Positions 24,125-34,744 are shown, counted from the first letter of the stretch. The stretch is 48,371 nucleotides of DNA from Mollicutes bacterium (GCA_003554025.1 PWFC01000063.1:1-48371), one strand, 5' to 3'. Made by a program: numbers and translations. The notes: generated by a model from the letters alone, not told the origin.

Positions 24125-25957
24125 ATGGCCGACATCAACGACGATGCCGTCAAGAAGCGCCAAAAGACCATCCGTAATTTTTCCATCATCGCCCATATCG
24201 ATCATGGGAAAAGCACCTTGGCCGACCGAATTCTGGAAAAAACGAAATCCATCACCGCCAGGGAGATGCGCGAACAGTTTTTGGACAGTATGGATTTGGA
24301 ACGCGAACGCGGCATAACGATCAAACTAAACGCCGTCGAACTCAAATACGAGCACACCGACGGCACCCCCTACATTCTTCACTTGATCGACACCCCCGGT
24401 CATGTGGATTTCTCCTACGAGGTCTCCCGCAGCCTAGCGGCTTGCGAAGGAGCTCTTTTGGTCGTGGATGCGGCGCAAGGAATAGAAGCGCAAACGTTAG
24501 CGAACGTATACCTCGCACTCGACAACGACCTTGAAATCATTCCCGTCATCAACAAAATCGACTTGCCGAGCGCGGATGTCGAAAAAGTCAAAAAAGATTT
24601 GGAAGACGTCATCGGTCTCTCCGGCGAAGACGCCATCCTCACAAGCGCGAAAGAAGGCAAAGGCATCGAAGAGATTCTCGATGCGATCATTGACAGGCTT
24701 CCGCCTCCGCAGGGCGATATCGATGCGCCTTTGAAAGCGCTCATCTTCGATTCGATCTACGACCCCTATCGCGGCGTCATCCCCTCGATTCGCGTTGTCG
24801 ACGGCGTGTTGAAAAAAGGCGACAAGATCCGCATGATGGCCAGCGAAAAAGTGTATGAAGTCAGTGAAATCGGTGTCAACACGCCCAAACAAGAACCCCG
24901 TCAATATTTGGCCCCCGGCGACGTCGGGTATTTGGTCGCTTCGATCAAGTCGGTTGAAAACGTTCGCGTCGGCGACACTCTCACCCATGCCGACAAACCC
25001 GCGCAAACGCCTTTGCCGGGCTACCGTTCGATGAATCCGATGGTCTTTTGCGGTCTTTTTCCACTAGATACGAACGAATACAACGATTTGCGCGAAGCGT
25101 TTGAGAAACTCAAGCTCAACGACGCTTCGCTCACCTTTGAACCGGAAAACTCTCAAGCCCTCGGTTTCGGATTCCGTTGCGGCTTTTTGGGGATGCTGCA
25201 TTTGGAAATCGTGCAAGAACGAATCGAACGCGAATTCGGCATCGACATGATCGCCACCGCCCCAAGCGTCGTTTACCACGTCCATACCACCGATGGGACG
25301 ATGAAAAAAATCGACAACCCGCATCTCTTCCCTGAAGCGCAAAACATCGAAAAAATCGAAGAACCCTACGTCGATGCGACCATCATGTGTCCGAAAGAAT
25401 ACGTCGGCAACATCATGGAATTGTGCCAAGAAAAACGCGGCATATACAAAAACATGCAGTATCTCGGCGAACACCGCGTCGAAATCGCCTACGAGCTTCC
25501 GCTTTTAGAGATTGTCTACGATTTCTTCGACAAACTCAAATCGTCCTCAAAGGGCTACGCATCCCTCGATTACGATTTCAAGGGCTATCGCGCAAGCGAT
25601 TTGGTCAAAATGGATATTTTGATCAACCACGTCCCCGTTGACGCCCTCAGTTTGATTGTCCACCGCGATTTTGCCTTCCATCGCGGCAAGGCGATCACCG
25701 AAAAGCTGAAAGCCATGATTCCGCGGCAGATGTTCGAAGTGCCCGTGCAAGCCACCATCGGCAACCGCATCATCGCGCGTTCGACCATCCGCGCCATGCG
25801 CAAAAACGTCCTCTCGAAATGTTACGGTGGAGACATCAGCCGCAAGAAAAAGCTTCTTGAAAAACAAAAAGCGGGGAAAAAACGCATGAAAAGCGTCGGC
25901 AAAGTCGAAGTTCCGCAAGAAGCTTTCCTCTCCGTATTATCCCTAGACGACGAATGA
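24125..25957 (+). CDS. lepA: Elongation factor 4 (LepA)
   Basis: This 610-residue translational GTPase remobilises or back-translocates stalled ribosomes. G motifs are [14 protein letters not shown] (G1), ERGITIK (G2), DTPGHVDF (G3) and NKIDLP (G4). The LepA-specific C-terminal domain is present ([20 protein letters not shown]). Length is normal. AAAGGAAG precedes the ATG. It heads a run lepA-plsC-gltS with very short gaps. Confidence 0.98.
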   Translation: MADINDDAVKKRQKTIRNFSIIAHIDHGKSTLADRILEKTKSITAREMREQFLDSMDLERERGITIKLNAVELKYEHTDGTPYILHLIDTPGHVDFSYEVSRSLAACEGALLVVDAAQGIEAQTLANVYLALDNDLEIIPVINKIDLPSADVEKVKKDLEDVIGLSGEDAILTSAKEGKGIEEILDAIIDRLPPPQGDIDAPLKALIFDSIYDPYRGVIPSIRVVDGVLKKGDKIRMMASEKVYEVSEIGVNTPKQEPRQYLAPGDVGYLVASIKSVENVRVGDTLTHADKPAQTPLPGYRSMNPMVFCGLFPLDTNEYNDLREAFEKLKLNDASLTFEPENSQALGFGFRCGFLGMLHLEIVQERIEREFGIDMIATAPSVVYHVHTTDGTMKKIDNPHLFPEAQNIEKIEEPYVDATIMCPKEYVGNIMELCQEKRGIYKNMQYLGEHRVEIAYELPLLEIVYDFFDKLKSSSKGYASLDYDFKGYRASDLVKMDILINHVPVDALSLIVHRDFAFHRGKAITEKLKAMIPRQMFEVPVQATIGNRIIARSTIRAMRKNVLSKCYGGDISRKKKLLEKQKAGKKRMKSVGKVEVPQEAFLSVLSLDDE

Positions 25958-25969
25958 TGGAGGAGCACA

Positions 25970-27151
25970 ATGAAGAAGCGTTTCCGACACGTACTCACAT
26001 TCTTTTTGCTGAAGCCTTTTTTCCGCTTGTTTTTCAAGCTGCGCTACAACCACAGCGCGGAACGTTTCAAACCGCAAAAAGACCTCAAGGGACCGTATTT
26101 GATCCTAGCCAACCACGTGATGGATGTGGATCCGTTTTTGGTTGCGCTTAGCGTCAAAGGTCCCGTTTTTTACGTCGCTTCCGATATGATTTTTTCCATC
26201 AGGTTTTGGTCGTATTTCCTAAAAAAACTCGTCTCTCCTATCCCGAAAACCAAATACCGCTCGGACACCGAAACCATCCGCGACATCATCCGCATGGTGA
26301 GAAGCGGCGGAAACATCGGCGTCTTTCCCGAAGGGAACGCAACTTTTTCCGGAGAGCTCATGGAGATTCCGGGGGCCATCGCCAAGCTGGTCAAGTTTTT
26401 GAAGGTGCCCGTCCTGTTTTACACAATCGAGGGCGGCTATCTGACCAACCCCCGTTGGGGCAAGGGCGTTCGAAAGGGCAAAATGCGCGGTCGCGTCAAA
26501 AGGGTCATGACCAAAGACGAATACGCCTCGTTATCCGTTCAGGAATTGAACCGGGTCATTGAAGAGGAACTGACCGTCGACGAGTACGAATACGCGACAA
26601 CCCGCAATCTTCATTTCCGCGGGAAAAAGCGGGCCGAACACTTAGAAAGCGCATTTTTCATGTGCCCATCCTGCGGCCGTTATGAAACCTTGTACAGCGA
26701 AAAACACACCGTGTATTGCAGCGAATGCGGTTTTCAGGCGCGTTACACCACGCAAGGCACGTTTGACGCTGTCAAAGGCGATATGCCCTATGCGCGAACG
26801 CCCGCTTGGTACGAAGCCCAAAAGGAGTCGTTGAAACGCTATGTGGCAAACGCCGACGGGGAACTTTTCGCCGACGAAGAAGAACGCGTTCTTCACGTCG
26901 AACGTTCCATCCGCAAAACCTTCATCGGGGAAGCGACAATCCGGCTCTTTGCGGACAAAGTGCGTTTCGAATTCGATGACCGAAGCGAAGAATGGCCGAT
27001 CATGCACATCGACGCCGCCGTCCAGCAAAGAAACAAGCTCATCTTGTACAACCAAAACGAAGCGAAGACCTATTATCTTTTGAATCGGGAAAAACGCAAT
27101 GCGCTCAAATACGTTTTAACCATCGAGGCTTTACAAAAAAAGGAGAGGTAG
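25970..27151 (+). CDS. PlsC-like 1-acylglycerol-3-phosphate acyltransferase with a C-terminal zinc ribbon
   Basis: This 393-residue protein has an LPLAT acyltransferase domain (about 1-215) with the catalytic LANHVMDVDPF (H-x4-D) and GVFPEGNATFSG (FPEG) motifs. From about residue 220 it carries a zinc-ribbon-like segment, FMCPSCGRYETL followed by VYCSECGFQARY (four Cys as two CxxC pairs), and then a C-terminal region of about 140 residues that I do not recognise. The acyltransferase part would acylate lysophosphatidic acid or a related lipid; the ribbon is not part of standard PlsC. GGAGGAG precedes the ATG, 12 bp after lepA. Confidence 0.82.
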   Translation: MKKRFRHVLTFFLLKPFFRLFFKLRYNHSAERFKPQKDLKGPYLILANHVMDVDPFLVALSVKGPVFYVASDMIFSIRFWSYFLKKLVSPIPKTKYRSDTETIRDIIRMVRSGGNIGVFPEGNATFSGELMEIPGAIAKLVKFLKVPVLFYTIEGGYLTNPRWGKGVRKGKMRGRVKRVMTKDEYASLSVQELNRVIEEELTVDEYEYATTRNLHFRGKKRAEHLESAFFMCPSCGRYETLYSEKHTVYCSECGFQARYTTQGTFDAVKGDMPYARTPAWYEAQKESLKRYVANADGELFADEEERVLHVERSIRKTFIGEATIRLFADKVRFEFDDRSEEWPIMHIDAAVQQRNKLILYNQNEAKTYYLLNREKRNALKYVLTIEALQKKER

Positions 27152-27154
27152 TCT

Positions 27155-28561
27155 ATGGATTTCCGCGAATTCATTATGTGGGAAGGCATGATGCACTTCG
27201 GCGTTTTGGCGGTGCTGCTTTTGTTCGCCAACACCTTGCGCCGCAAAATACCGATTTTCCGTCGTTCTTTGTTGCCCACCGCCGTCATCGCCGGCTTCAT
27301 CGGATTGGTTTTCAAAGAAACGATTTATAGCCGCATCGTCGAACCTGACCAGCTTGAAAGCACCAATCTCTTTTTGGCGATCATCACCTATCATTCGATC
27401 GCGCTCGGATTCATCGCGCTCGGTCTCAAGGTGCATGAGAAACTCACCGTGCAATCGAAAACCTCTCGCAGTTTTTTCAGCGGGCTCGTCATCGTTTCGA
27501 CATATCTATTGCAAGGGCTTGTCGGCCTTTCCATCACCGTTCTTTTATCGTATACGCTCTTTCCGGAGCTTTTTCAATCGGCGGGCATGCTCGTGCCGCT
27601 CGGTTTTGGACAAGGCCCGGGACAAGCGCTGAACATCGGGGGCGTCTACCAAATCAGCCACGGCTTTGTCGGCGGCGCGTCTTTCGGGCTTTCAATCGCG
27701 TCGTTTGGATTCATTTGGGCTTCTGTGGCCGGCGTGATTTATTTGAACATCATGCGCAAAAAAGGCATTCTTTCACGTAGTCCCGAACAACGGGCCAAAC
27801 ACGTGAGCAATCAAGAGATCGAATCGCCCGATGAAATCCCCGTAGCCGAATCGATCGACAAATTCACCGTGCAGATCGCGCTCGTCCTCGTGGTGTATTT
27901 CTTTACCTACGTGTTCATCTACACCAGCAATTATTTCCTCGAAAGAGGCGCCTTGGGCGATTTCGGGCTTGAAACCGTGCGTCCGCTCATCTGGGGGTTC
28001 AATTTCATCTTCGGCATGCTTTTTGCGATACTCGCCAAAAAGCTTTTCCTTTGGCTTCGCAAAGTGAAACTCATGACCAGGCAGTACCCGAACAACTACA
28101 TGTTGAACCGAATCGCCGGGTTGGTGTTCGATTTCATGATCGTCTCGGCCATCTCCGCGATCACCATCGAACATTTGCGCTACCTTTGGATTCCGTTTTT
28201 CATTTTGGTCATCACCGTCGGAATCATGACCGTCTTTTACGTCCGTTTCATCTGCAAGCGGGTGTATCCCGAATATCCGCTTGCGGCGACGATGGGCATG
28301 TTCGGCATGCTTACCGGAACCGCGAGTACCGGTGTCATCTTGCTTCGCGAGGTGGACCCAAACTTCAAAACGCCGGCGGCCAACGACATGGTTGTAGGCT
28401 CCTCAACCGCGATTCTCTTCGGGTTCCCGATATTGTTGCTTGTGGGCCTTGCGCCCATCTCGCCCTTTCACACGCTGCTTACGCTTGGCATCATCGCCTT
28501 TTTGAGCGCCGTAGCCGTCACCATCCTTGTTAAGCTGAACCCTGCGCCAAGCGCAAACTGA
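27155..28561 (+). CDS. Sodium/glutamate symporter-like permease (GltS family)
   Basis: This 468-residue polytopic protein has about ten to eleven hydrophobic helices in two halves. LGFGQGPGQALNIGG (about 149-163) and TGTASTGVILLREVDP (about 389-404) match the two re-entrant-like motifs of GltS. A cytosolic loop of about 40 charged residues around 205-245 is longer than in E. coli GltS (about 400 aa). Na+-coupled glutamate uptake is the family function; the precise substrate is inferred. AGGAGAGG precedes the ATG, 3 bp after the plsC-like gene. Confidence 0.8.
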   Translation: MDFREFIMWEGMMHFGVLAVLLLFANTLRRKIPIFRRSLLPTAVIAGFIGLVFKETIYSRIVEPDQLESTNLFLAIITYHSIALGFIALGLKVHEKLTVQSKTSRSFFSGLVIVSTYLLQGLVGLSITVLLSYTLFPELFQSAGMLVPLGFGQGPGQALNIGGVYQISHGFVGGASFGLSIASFGFIWASVAGVIYLNIMRKKGILSRSPEQRAKHVSNQEIESPDEIPVAESIDKFTVQIALVLVVYFFTYVFIYTSNYFLERGALGDFGLETVRPLIWGFNFIFGMLFAILAKKLFLWLRKVKLMTRQYPNNYMLNRIAGLVFDFMIVSAISAITIEHLRYLWIPFFILVITVGIMTVFYVRFICKRVYPEYPLAATMGMFGMLTGTASTGVILLREVDPNFKTPAANDMVVGSSTAILFGFPILLLVGLAPISPFHTLLTLGIIAFLSAVAVTILVKLNPAPSAN

Positions 28562-28619
28562 CGCATGAAGCGTCGCGCTTAGCGCCAAACGGATTTCATG
28601 ATAGTATGGAAGTGAAACC

Positions 28620-29720
28620 ATGGAAGGCCTTTATGTCCACATTCCCTTTTGCAAAACCATATGCGCCTATTGCGATTTTGTCAAGGAAGCGGCGAAACCG
28701 CAGAAACAACGCGTCTACGTTGAAGCGCTAAAAAAAGAGCTCTTTGAAAGAAGCGACAAGTTCGCTTCTTTGAAGACCGTCTACATCGGCGGCGGCACGC
28801 CGAGCCATCTTGAGGTTTTTGACTTTGAAGAGGTTTTGCGCGCTTTGCGCAAGCGCGTTCCTCAAGCCTTAGATGAATTCAGCGTCGAATGCAACCCCGA
28901 AGACGTTCGACCCGAGTTGCTTGAAACGTTGAAGAAATACGGAGTCGACCGCATTTCCTTGGGTGTTCAGACTTTCAAGGAAAGCCATCTGCGCCTGCTG
29001 AACCGCACGCATGGGCCAAAAGACGTCGAAAACGCCGTGAAACGTTTGCGCTGGCACGGTTTTGACAACGTCAACGTCGACATGATGTTCGCCATTCCTG
29101 GTCAAACGTTGCGCGAGGTCGAAGAGGATTTGGCGAGGGTTTTGGCTTTGGACGTGGAGCATGTGTCTTACTATAGTTTGATTCTTGAGGAAAACACCCG
29201 CTTTCATCGCCTTTATGAGCGGGGCGAACTATCGCTTGTCGACGAAGAAACGGAAGGCACGATGTATGAGACGGTCATCGACACGTTGTCCGATGCAGGC
29301 TACACGCACTACGAGATCAGCAACTTTGCCAAAAACGGCAAAGAGTGCCGCCATAATCTGGCCATTTGGAAAGACGGCGATTATGGCGGCGTCGGTGCGG
29401 GAGCCCACGGCAAGCATGACGGACATCGCCGGCACAACCCGGAGAGAGTGCGCGATTACACAAACGCTTTGCAACGCGGCGAGGATTGCTGCGAAATCTA
29501 TCCTTACGAAGCGAAACGCGACACGCTTTTGATGGGGTTGCGCTTGTTAAAAGGCATTGATCTCGACGAGTTCGCTTCCCGGTTTCAAACCGACCTTTTC
29601 AAAGAATACCCCGAACTTTCGAAAATGATCGAAAAAGGGCTTTTGAAAGTAGAAGACCGCCGCTTGTCGTTTACTCGCAAAGGGCTTTTGCTTGGCAACG
29701 AAGTCTTTATGATTCTTTAG
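28620..29720 (+). CDS. hemW: HemW-like radical SAM protein
   Basis: This 366-residue radical SAM protein carries HIPFCKTICAYCDF (CxxxCxxC, residues 7-20), YIGGGTPSHL and SVECNPED. The C-terminal HemN-like domain has GVGAGAHGK. These fit HemW, a haem-binding chaperone, better than the longer oxygen-independent coproporphyrinogen oxidase HemN, but older annotations merge them. The order lepA...hemW is common in Bacillota. The start ATG at 28620 has only GGAAGTG upstream, so expression may be low. Confidence 0.88.
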   Translation: MEGLYVHIPFCKTICAYCDFVKEAAKPQKQRVYVEALKKELFERSDKFASLKTVYIGGGTPSHLEVFDFEEVLRALRKRVPQALDEFSVECNPEDVRPELLETLKKYGVDRISLGVQTFKESHLRLLNRTHGPKDVENAVKRLRWHGFDNVNVDMMFAIPGQTLREVEEDLARVLALDVEHVSYYSLILEENTRFHRLYERGELSLVDEETEGTMYETVIDTLSDAGYTHYEISNFAKNGKECRHNLAIWKDGDYGGVGAGAHGKHDGHRRHNPERVRDYTNALQRGEDCCEIYPYEAKRDTLLMGLRLLKGIDLDEFASRFQTDLFKEYPELSKMIEKGLLKVEDRRLSFTRKGLLLGNEVFMIL

Positions 29721-29731
29721 GAGGGCTGCGC

Positions 29732-30631
29732 ATGCTCAAACAATTGCTAAAAGAGTACGAATACGAGCTCAAGGCCTCCTCGCATTTGAGCAAAAACTCT
29801 ATCGGCGCCTATCTCGCCGATTTGCGTGATTACATCGAGTATTTGGCCAAAAAAGACATCACCGAAGCGACCGACATCGACAAGCACACGGTCAAACAAT
29901 ACATGATGGCGTTGCGCAAACGTCACGCTTCGGCGAGTACGGTGTCGAGAAAATTGAGCGCCTTGAAGGCCTTTCATCAGTTTTTGCTCGACGAAAAAAT
30001 CGTTAAAGAAAACGTCTTGCTTCACGTGCGCCGCCCCAAACAACAAAAAAAGCTCCCCGACATTTTAAGCGTCGAAGAATTAGAAGCGCTGCTTAAAAAG
30101 ACTGAAGGAGATACGCCTCTTTCACAGCGCAATCGAGCCATGGTTGAACTACTCTATGGAAGCGGACTTCGCATCGGCGAACTGCTCGCCTTAGAGACGA
30201 ACGACTTGCACATCAACCAAGGTTTCATCAACGTGAGCGGAAAAGGGGACAAAGAGCGCATCGTCCCAATCGGCAGCGAAGCCGCCTCCGCCCTCAAGCG
30301 CTATTTGGAAAGCGGTCGTTTGAAACTCTCCAAAGCGCCCGTACCCAACGTTTTTTTGAACAAAGCCGGAAAGCCCATGAGCCGCGTCGGCTTTTACAAG
30401 ATTTTAAAAAACTTGGCGCGCGAGGCCGGCATCGAGAAAAACGTTTCCCCCCACACTTTGCGGCATTCTTTCGCCTCCCATCTCTTAGAGGCCGGCGTCG
30501 ATTTGCGCTATGTGCAAGAAATGCTTGGCCACGCCGACGTTTCTACCACCGAACTTTACACCCACATCAACAAAAAACAACTCATTGCGGTGTACGACAA
30601 ATACCATCCGCATGCCAAAAGGAGCGATTAG
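29732..30631 (+). CDS. xerD: Tyrosine recombinase XerD-type
   Basis: This 299-residue site-specific recombinase has an N-terminal SAM-like domain (1-95) and a catalytic domain. Catalytic residues are visible: Arg in GSGLRIGELLAL, Lys in GKGDKERIVPIG, HTLRHSFASHLL (HxxR), LGHADVSTT and the nucleophile Tyr in ELYTHI. It would resolve chromosome dimers at dif. The direct junction with deoB (next ATG one base after the stop) matches the xerD-deoB order in Bacillus, which favours XerD over XerC. GGAGGG precedes the ATG. Confidence 0.9.
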   Translation: MLKQLLKEYEYELKASSHLSKNSIGAYLADLRDYIEYLAKKDITEATDIDKHTVKQYMMALRKRHASASTVSRKLSALKAFHQFLLDEKIVKENVLLHVRRPKQQKKLPDILSVEELEALLKKTEGDTPLSQRNRAMVELLYGSGLRIGELLALETNDLHINQGFINVSGKGDKERIVPIGSEAASALKRYLESGRLKLSKAPVPNVFLNKAGKPMSRVGFYKILKNLAREAGIEKNVSPHTLRHSFASHLLEAGVDLRYVQEMLGHADVSTTELYTHINKKQLIAVYDKYHPHAKRSD

Positions 30632-31807
30632 ATGTACAAAAGAACCTTCGTGATAGTGATCGACAGTGTCGGTGTCGGCGCGATGCCCGACGCGGCCGAA
30701 TACGGCGATGAAGGCGCAAACACGTTGCGCAACACCGCCCTTGCAACCGGCGGAATCAGCTTGCCCAACATGGAAGCTTTAGGACTGGGCCGCATCGCCG
30801 AGATTCCCGGCGTGAAGCCTGTGGAAAACCCAATCGGCTACCACACCCGCATGAAAGAACTCAGTTACGGAAAAGACACGATGACCGGACACTGGGAACT
30901 GATGGGGCTTAAAGTCACCGAACCCTTTCAAACCTTTACCGAAACCGGCTTTCCAAACGAACTGATTGAGGAATTGGAAAAAAGGACGGGGCGCAACATT
31001 GTCGGCAACAAAGCCGCAAGCGGCACCGTCATTTTGGACGAACTCGGCGAACACCAGCTTGAAACCGGCGATTTGATCGTCTACACCTCCGCCGACAGCG
31101 TCTTGCAAATCGCCGCCCACGAAGAAAAGGTGGGGCTAAAAGCCCTTTATGAAGCGTGCGAAATCGCAAGAGAGCTGACCATGGACGAACCCTACAAAAT
31201 CGGACGTGTCATCGCAAGACCCTTCAAAGGGGAGAAGAAAGGCGCCTTCAAACGCACCGCGAATCGCAAGGATTATGCGCTTAAGCCTTACGACAAAACG
31301 ACGCTCAATCATCTGCAAGAAGCGGGGTTTGACGTCGTCGGTTTTGGAAAAATCGACGACATCTACGACGGCGAAGGCATCAGCGAATCCCACAAACAAG
31401 CCGACAACGTCGAGGGCATGGAAAATTTTATCGCCTACGCCGACCGACAATTCAAGGGGCTTGCCTATTTGAACCTCGTCGATTTCGACGCGAAATACGG
31501 ACACCGTCGCGACCCTGAAGGCTACAAGAACGCCCTTGAGACTTTCGACGGCCAGTTGAAAGAGTTGATGGACAAACTCAAACCGACGGACTTGCTCATC
31601 GTCACCGCCGATCACGGCAACGATCCGACCCATGAAGGCACGGACCACACCCGGGAATACGTTCCTTTGTTGGTTTATGGTCCGAATTTGCAAGGCGGCG
31701 AACTTTCCGAACGGCAATCTTTCGCCGATCTTGCCGCGACGCTTGCGGAAAATTTCGGCGTCAAGCGCCCTCAATATGGTGAAAGTTTCTTACAATCGCT
31801 CAAATGA
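30632..31807 (+). CDS. deoB: Phosphopentomutase
   Basis: This 391-residue enzyme interconverts (deoxy)ribose 1-phosphate and 5-phosphate. It has the alkaline-phosphatase-like metal motifs [14 protein letters not shown] (residues 8-21), [12 protein letters not shown] with the phosphorylated Thr, and [19 protein letters not shown] near the end. Length is typical. It salvages nucleosides with a phosphorylase that is not in the window. Its start follows the xerD stop with no gap. Confidence 0.97.
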   Translation: MYKRTFVIVIDSVGVGAMPDAAEYGDEGANTLRNTALATGGISLPNMEALGLGRIAEIPGVKPVENPIGYHTRMKELSYGKDTMTGHWELMGLKVTEPFQTFTETGFPNELIEELEKRTGRNIVGNKAASGTVILDELGEHQLETGDLIVYTSADSVLQIAAHEEKVGLKALYEACEIARELTMDEPYKIGRVIARPFKGEKKGAFKRTANRKDYALKPYDKTTLNHLQEAGFDVVGFGKIDDIYDGEGISESHKQADNVEGMENFIAYADRQFKGLAYLNLVDFDAKYGHRRDPEGYKNALETFDGQLKELMDKLKPTDLLIVTADHGNDPTHEGTDHTREYVPLLVYGPNLQGGELSERQSFADLAATLAENFGVKRPQYGESFLQSLK

Positions 31808-31814
31808 ACGCCAT

Positions 31815-31853
31815 AAAAAAACTGCATCCTTCTTACAAGGGTGCAGTTTTTGT
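31815..31853. terminator. Bidirectional terminator between deoB and the coiled-coil operon
   Basis: AAAAACTGCATCCTT pairs with AAGGGTGCAGTTTTT (one G-T mismatch). A-runs and T-runs on both sides let it end both convergent units. Confidence 0.9.
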
Positions 31854-34744
31854 TAGCCTTTGTATTTGCCTTTCAAACGCTTGATGGCCTTGCGCTTTTC
31901 CACCATGATTTCGCGCCTGGCCTTCCATTCCTTTTTGCGTTGCGAATAGGAGGTCTTTTTGACGAAGGACGAGTATTGCCTGAAGGTCGGGCGGATGTGC
32001 GAATCGAGCGTTTTTTTCATGGAGTCTAGGCGCTCGCGGCGGGTTTTGAGTTCGTTTTCGAGGTGCGTTTTTTGTTTGTCCCGCGTGTCGGCTTGTTGTT
32101 TTTGGAGGGCTTTGATTTGCGCGGTGAGTTCTTTTTTCAGCTTGTCCTTGTCGGTTTCGACCACTAGGGTTTCATAGGTTTTGGCGACGTTTTCGGTCTT
32201 TTCAAGGAAGGCGTTTTCTTCGTTTTCGAGGGCTTCGAGTTTTTTCTCGAGTTTTTGGTTTTCCTTGTCGACCCTTTCTTGGTGGGCTTCTTTGAGGTTT
32301 TCTTTTTCCGTTTCAAGCTGGCGGCGTTCGGGGTTCGTGCTTTCTTGTTTTTGGAGTTTGTCGAGTTTCGCGTTTAAGTCCTTGAGTTTTTGTTTGGGTT
32401 TCTCCACCTTTTCCTCGTAGAGTTCCTTCGCTTCTTCGAGAGCTTCGTCAAGGCGCGTTTGGGCCGTTTTGGAGGCTTCACTTTCGATGTAGGGGGCGAG
32501 GGTGTTTGAAGCGGAGTCTTTGTCTTTGAACTGCGCGAGCTTTTCTTCGCTGCTTTCAAGCATGCTTTCGAAGGTGGAAACCGAGCGTTCTTTCAGCCTT
32601 TTTGCGTCTTCGCGCGCTTTTTCGGCGCGTTCTTTGGCGGCTTTGATTTGTTTGCGGTATCTTTGGACGTAGGCGTCGGCGTCCTCTTTTTCCTTGATTT
32701 CCGCGATTTGGGTGTTGTATTTATCCTTGATGCTTTGTTCTTGTTCTTCGAGGCGCCTGCGATCTTTTTCGTCTGTGAAAAGGGCTTTGCGGTAGGCGAG
32801 ATCTTCGAGTTTGTCGTCGCGGGCTTGTTCTAAGTCGCGGATTTCGATTTGGTATTGCTGGCGGTGGGCGCTTAGTTTCTCTTCGGCGTATTCGAGTTCT
32901 TTTTCCAAAGAGCGTTCGACGTTTTCCAGGCGCAGTTCGTATTCGCTTTCGGCGAATTGGATTTGTTGTTTGGCGAATTGGATTTGGCTTTCGATGGTGG
33001 TTGAGACCATCGCTTCGTTGACGCCCTTGCCGATGTTCAAACGGTCGGTTTGAGCCTTGGTCAGGTTCATTTCGTTGTCGTAAAGTGACTGAATCTTTAA
33101 AACTTGCAGTTCGTATTCTTTGTCGGCCAGTTCAATGAGGGCTTGTTGGTAGATTTTGTCGCTTTGGGTTTGTTCCTCGTCGCTCAGGCGCTTGACGACG
33201 GAAGATTTGTCGGCGTCGGTGATCCGTTTTTCAAGGTCGTAGAGCTTTTGGTGGTATTCGACGTTTTCGGCGTGCATTTTCAGGGCGTGGTTGATTTTCG
33301 CGCCGGTTTTTTTCAGGCCGAAATGCTTGAGGCGTATTTGCTTGGCGAGTTCTAGTTCGCTTTTTTTGAGTTTGCGCTTCAAGGGGGTGAGTTGGTCTAA
33401 GAGGGCGAGTTCGGTTTTCAAAAACGCTTCGTGTTTGTCGGAAAGCAGATCGTGAAGGGCTTTGATGAAGTTCATGGTTTCGTGCATGAACGTTTCGAAG
33501 GCGGCGAGTTTCTCCTTCATGACGCCGATGTAGCGTTCGTTGAAGAGGAGGTCTTCGCCAAGCGCTTTCTTGTCTTCACGGAGTTTGAAGAGTTCGTGGG
33601 AATCTTGGTATTGGATGGTTTCCTTTTGCTTTTCGAAGCGGAGGCGGTAGAGCTTGTTCAAATGTTCGCGTTCGATTTTGAAACGCTTGCGGTAAAGTTT
33701 TTCTTTGGCGGGCTTGAGTTGTTTTTTCGCTTTGCGCTCCAATTTCTCCTCAAAGAGGTTGAGGTTGGATTTTTCTTTGCGTTCGTAGGCTTTGAACAGT
33801 TGTTTGAGCCTTTTTTCGTCGTTGGCTTTTTCGGCCTTGATGATGTCGATGCGCAAATCTCTCAAGTCTTTTTGAAGGGACTCTTTCAAAGTGGCCTCTT
33901 TCGCAAGGCGTTTTTTGTGTTTGTTTTTGAGTTTCTCCAAAGTGTCATCCTCGAGGGTTTTGAGTTCTTCGTCGAGGGTGTTTAGTTTTTCGTCGTAAGT
34001 TTTTTTGAGTTCGGCTTCTTTTTCGTCGTAGGCTTTCTTTCGCTCTTCGTAGGTTTTTTGGATGCGTGCTTCAAGCGGTTCTTCGTCGCCTTCGCCCTGC
34101 AACATGTGGGTACGGCTCTCTAAGGCTTCTTTCAAGGCGGGATGGAAGTCTTCGAAGGAATCCATCAATTCGACGCCTTTTTGTTCGTAGTGTTTGAAAA
34201 CCTCGTCGGTCTTGCTTTGTTTTAGGTAGTAGCGGCTGAAGAACTGTTCGCTTTTTGCGAACGTTTCTTCGACAAAGCCAAGAGTGGCTTTTTTGAAGGA
34301 GAAGAGGTAGTTTGTGAGGTTGGTGTCGGCGTCGGTGTGTTCTTCGAAGAGCGTGAGGAGCCGGTCTTTGAGTCCTGCGCTCGTCTCTTCGTATTCGCGC
34401 TGTAAAAAGGTGTCGAGATATTGGGTGCGCATATCGTTTAGGGCTTCGAAGATGCGGTCTTTCGAGTCGAGGAGATAGCTGAGCTGTTCGATGGTGGTTT
34501 CGTGGTCCTTGCGGTTGATTTCGTCTTTGAGGCGCTCGATTTCGGAATTGAGGATGCGCAATTTCTCATCCGCTTCCTCAAGCCTTTGTTGGTGGGTGTC
34601 TTTGACTTTTTTGTTGGCTTCGACCACTTCGTGGATCAACTGCTGGAGGAGTTCCGACTCTTTTTGAAGGTTTTCGTCGATTAAAGAAGTCAAACTTTTG
34701 TTTGAGGCGTTGTCTTTTGTGAGGTCGTATTTTTTCTTGGCCAT
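31853..34744 (-). CDS. Giant coiled-coil protein 1, unknown function
   Basis: This 963-residue protein (about 113 kDa) is almost wholly charged alpha-helix: long runs rich in Lys, Glu, Leu and Gln with heptad-like spacing, no signal peptide, no membrane helix and no nucleotide-binding motif. It has no Cys and a single Trp (about 940). The N-terminus (residues 1-60) and a helical region about 100-215 are less regular. The last 30 residues are strongly basic (14 Lys/Arg against 3 Asp/Glu), a possible contact for nucleic acid, membrane or a filament partner. It follows a second giant coiled coil by 35 bp, with AGGAGAAAGGAG before the ATG. I recognise no family. A cytoskeletal, scaffold or cohesion role is inference from shape alone. 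Confidence 0.85.
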   Translation of the reverse strand: MAKKKYDLTKDNASNKSLTSLIDENLQKESELLQQLIHEVVEANKKVKDTHQQRLEEADEKLRILNSEIERLKDEINRKDHETTIEQLSYLLDSKDRIFEALNDMRTQYLDTFLQREYEETSAGLKDRLLTLFEEHTDADTNLTNYLFSFKKATLGFVEETFAKSEQFFSRYYLKQSKTDEVFKHYEQKGVELMDSFEDFHPALKEALESRTHMLQGEGDEEPLEARIQKTYEERKKAYDEKEAELKKTYDEKLNTLDEELKTLEDDTLEKLKNKHKKRLAKEATLKESLQKDLRDLRIDIIKAEKANDEKRLKQLFKAYERKEKSNLNLFEEKLERKAKKQLKPAKEKLYRKRFKIEREHLNKLYRLRFEKQKETIQYQDSHELFKLREDKKALGEDLLFNERYIGVMKEKLAAFETFMHETMNFIKALHDLLSDKHEAFLKTELALLDQLTPLKRKLKKSELELAKQIRLKHFGLKKTGAKINHALKMHAENVEYHQKLYDLEKRITDADKSSVVKRLSDEEQTQSDKIYQQALIELADKEYELQVLKIQSLYDNEMNLTKAQTDRLNIGKGVNEAMVSTTIESQIQFAKQQIQFAESEYELRLENVERSLEKELEYAEEKLSAHRQQYQIEIRDLEQARDDKLEDLAYRKALFTDEKDRRRLEEQEQSIKDKYNTQIAEIKEKEDADAYVQRYRKQIKAAKERAEKAREDAKRLKERSVSTFESMLESSEEKLAQFKDKDSASNTLAPYIESEASKTAQTRLDEALEEAKELYEEKVEKPKQKLKDLNAKLDKLQKQESTNPERRQLETEKENLKEAHQERVDKENQKLEKKLEALENEENAFLEKTENVAKTYETLVVETDKDKLKKELTAQIKALQKQQADTRDKQKTHLENELKTRRERLDSMKKTLDSHIRPTFRQYSSFVKKTSYSQRKKEWKARREIMVEKRKAIKRLKGKYKG

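Noticed and set aside
28560-28619. GACGC/GCGTC hairpin after the gltS-like gene as a terminator.
   Set aside because: The stem is only five pairs and has no T-run after it, so termination there is not supported.
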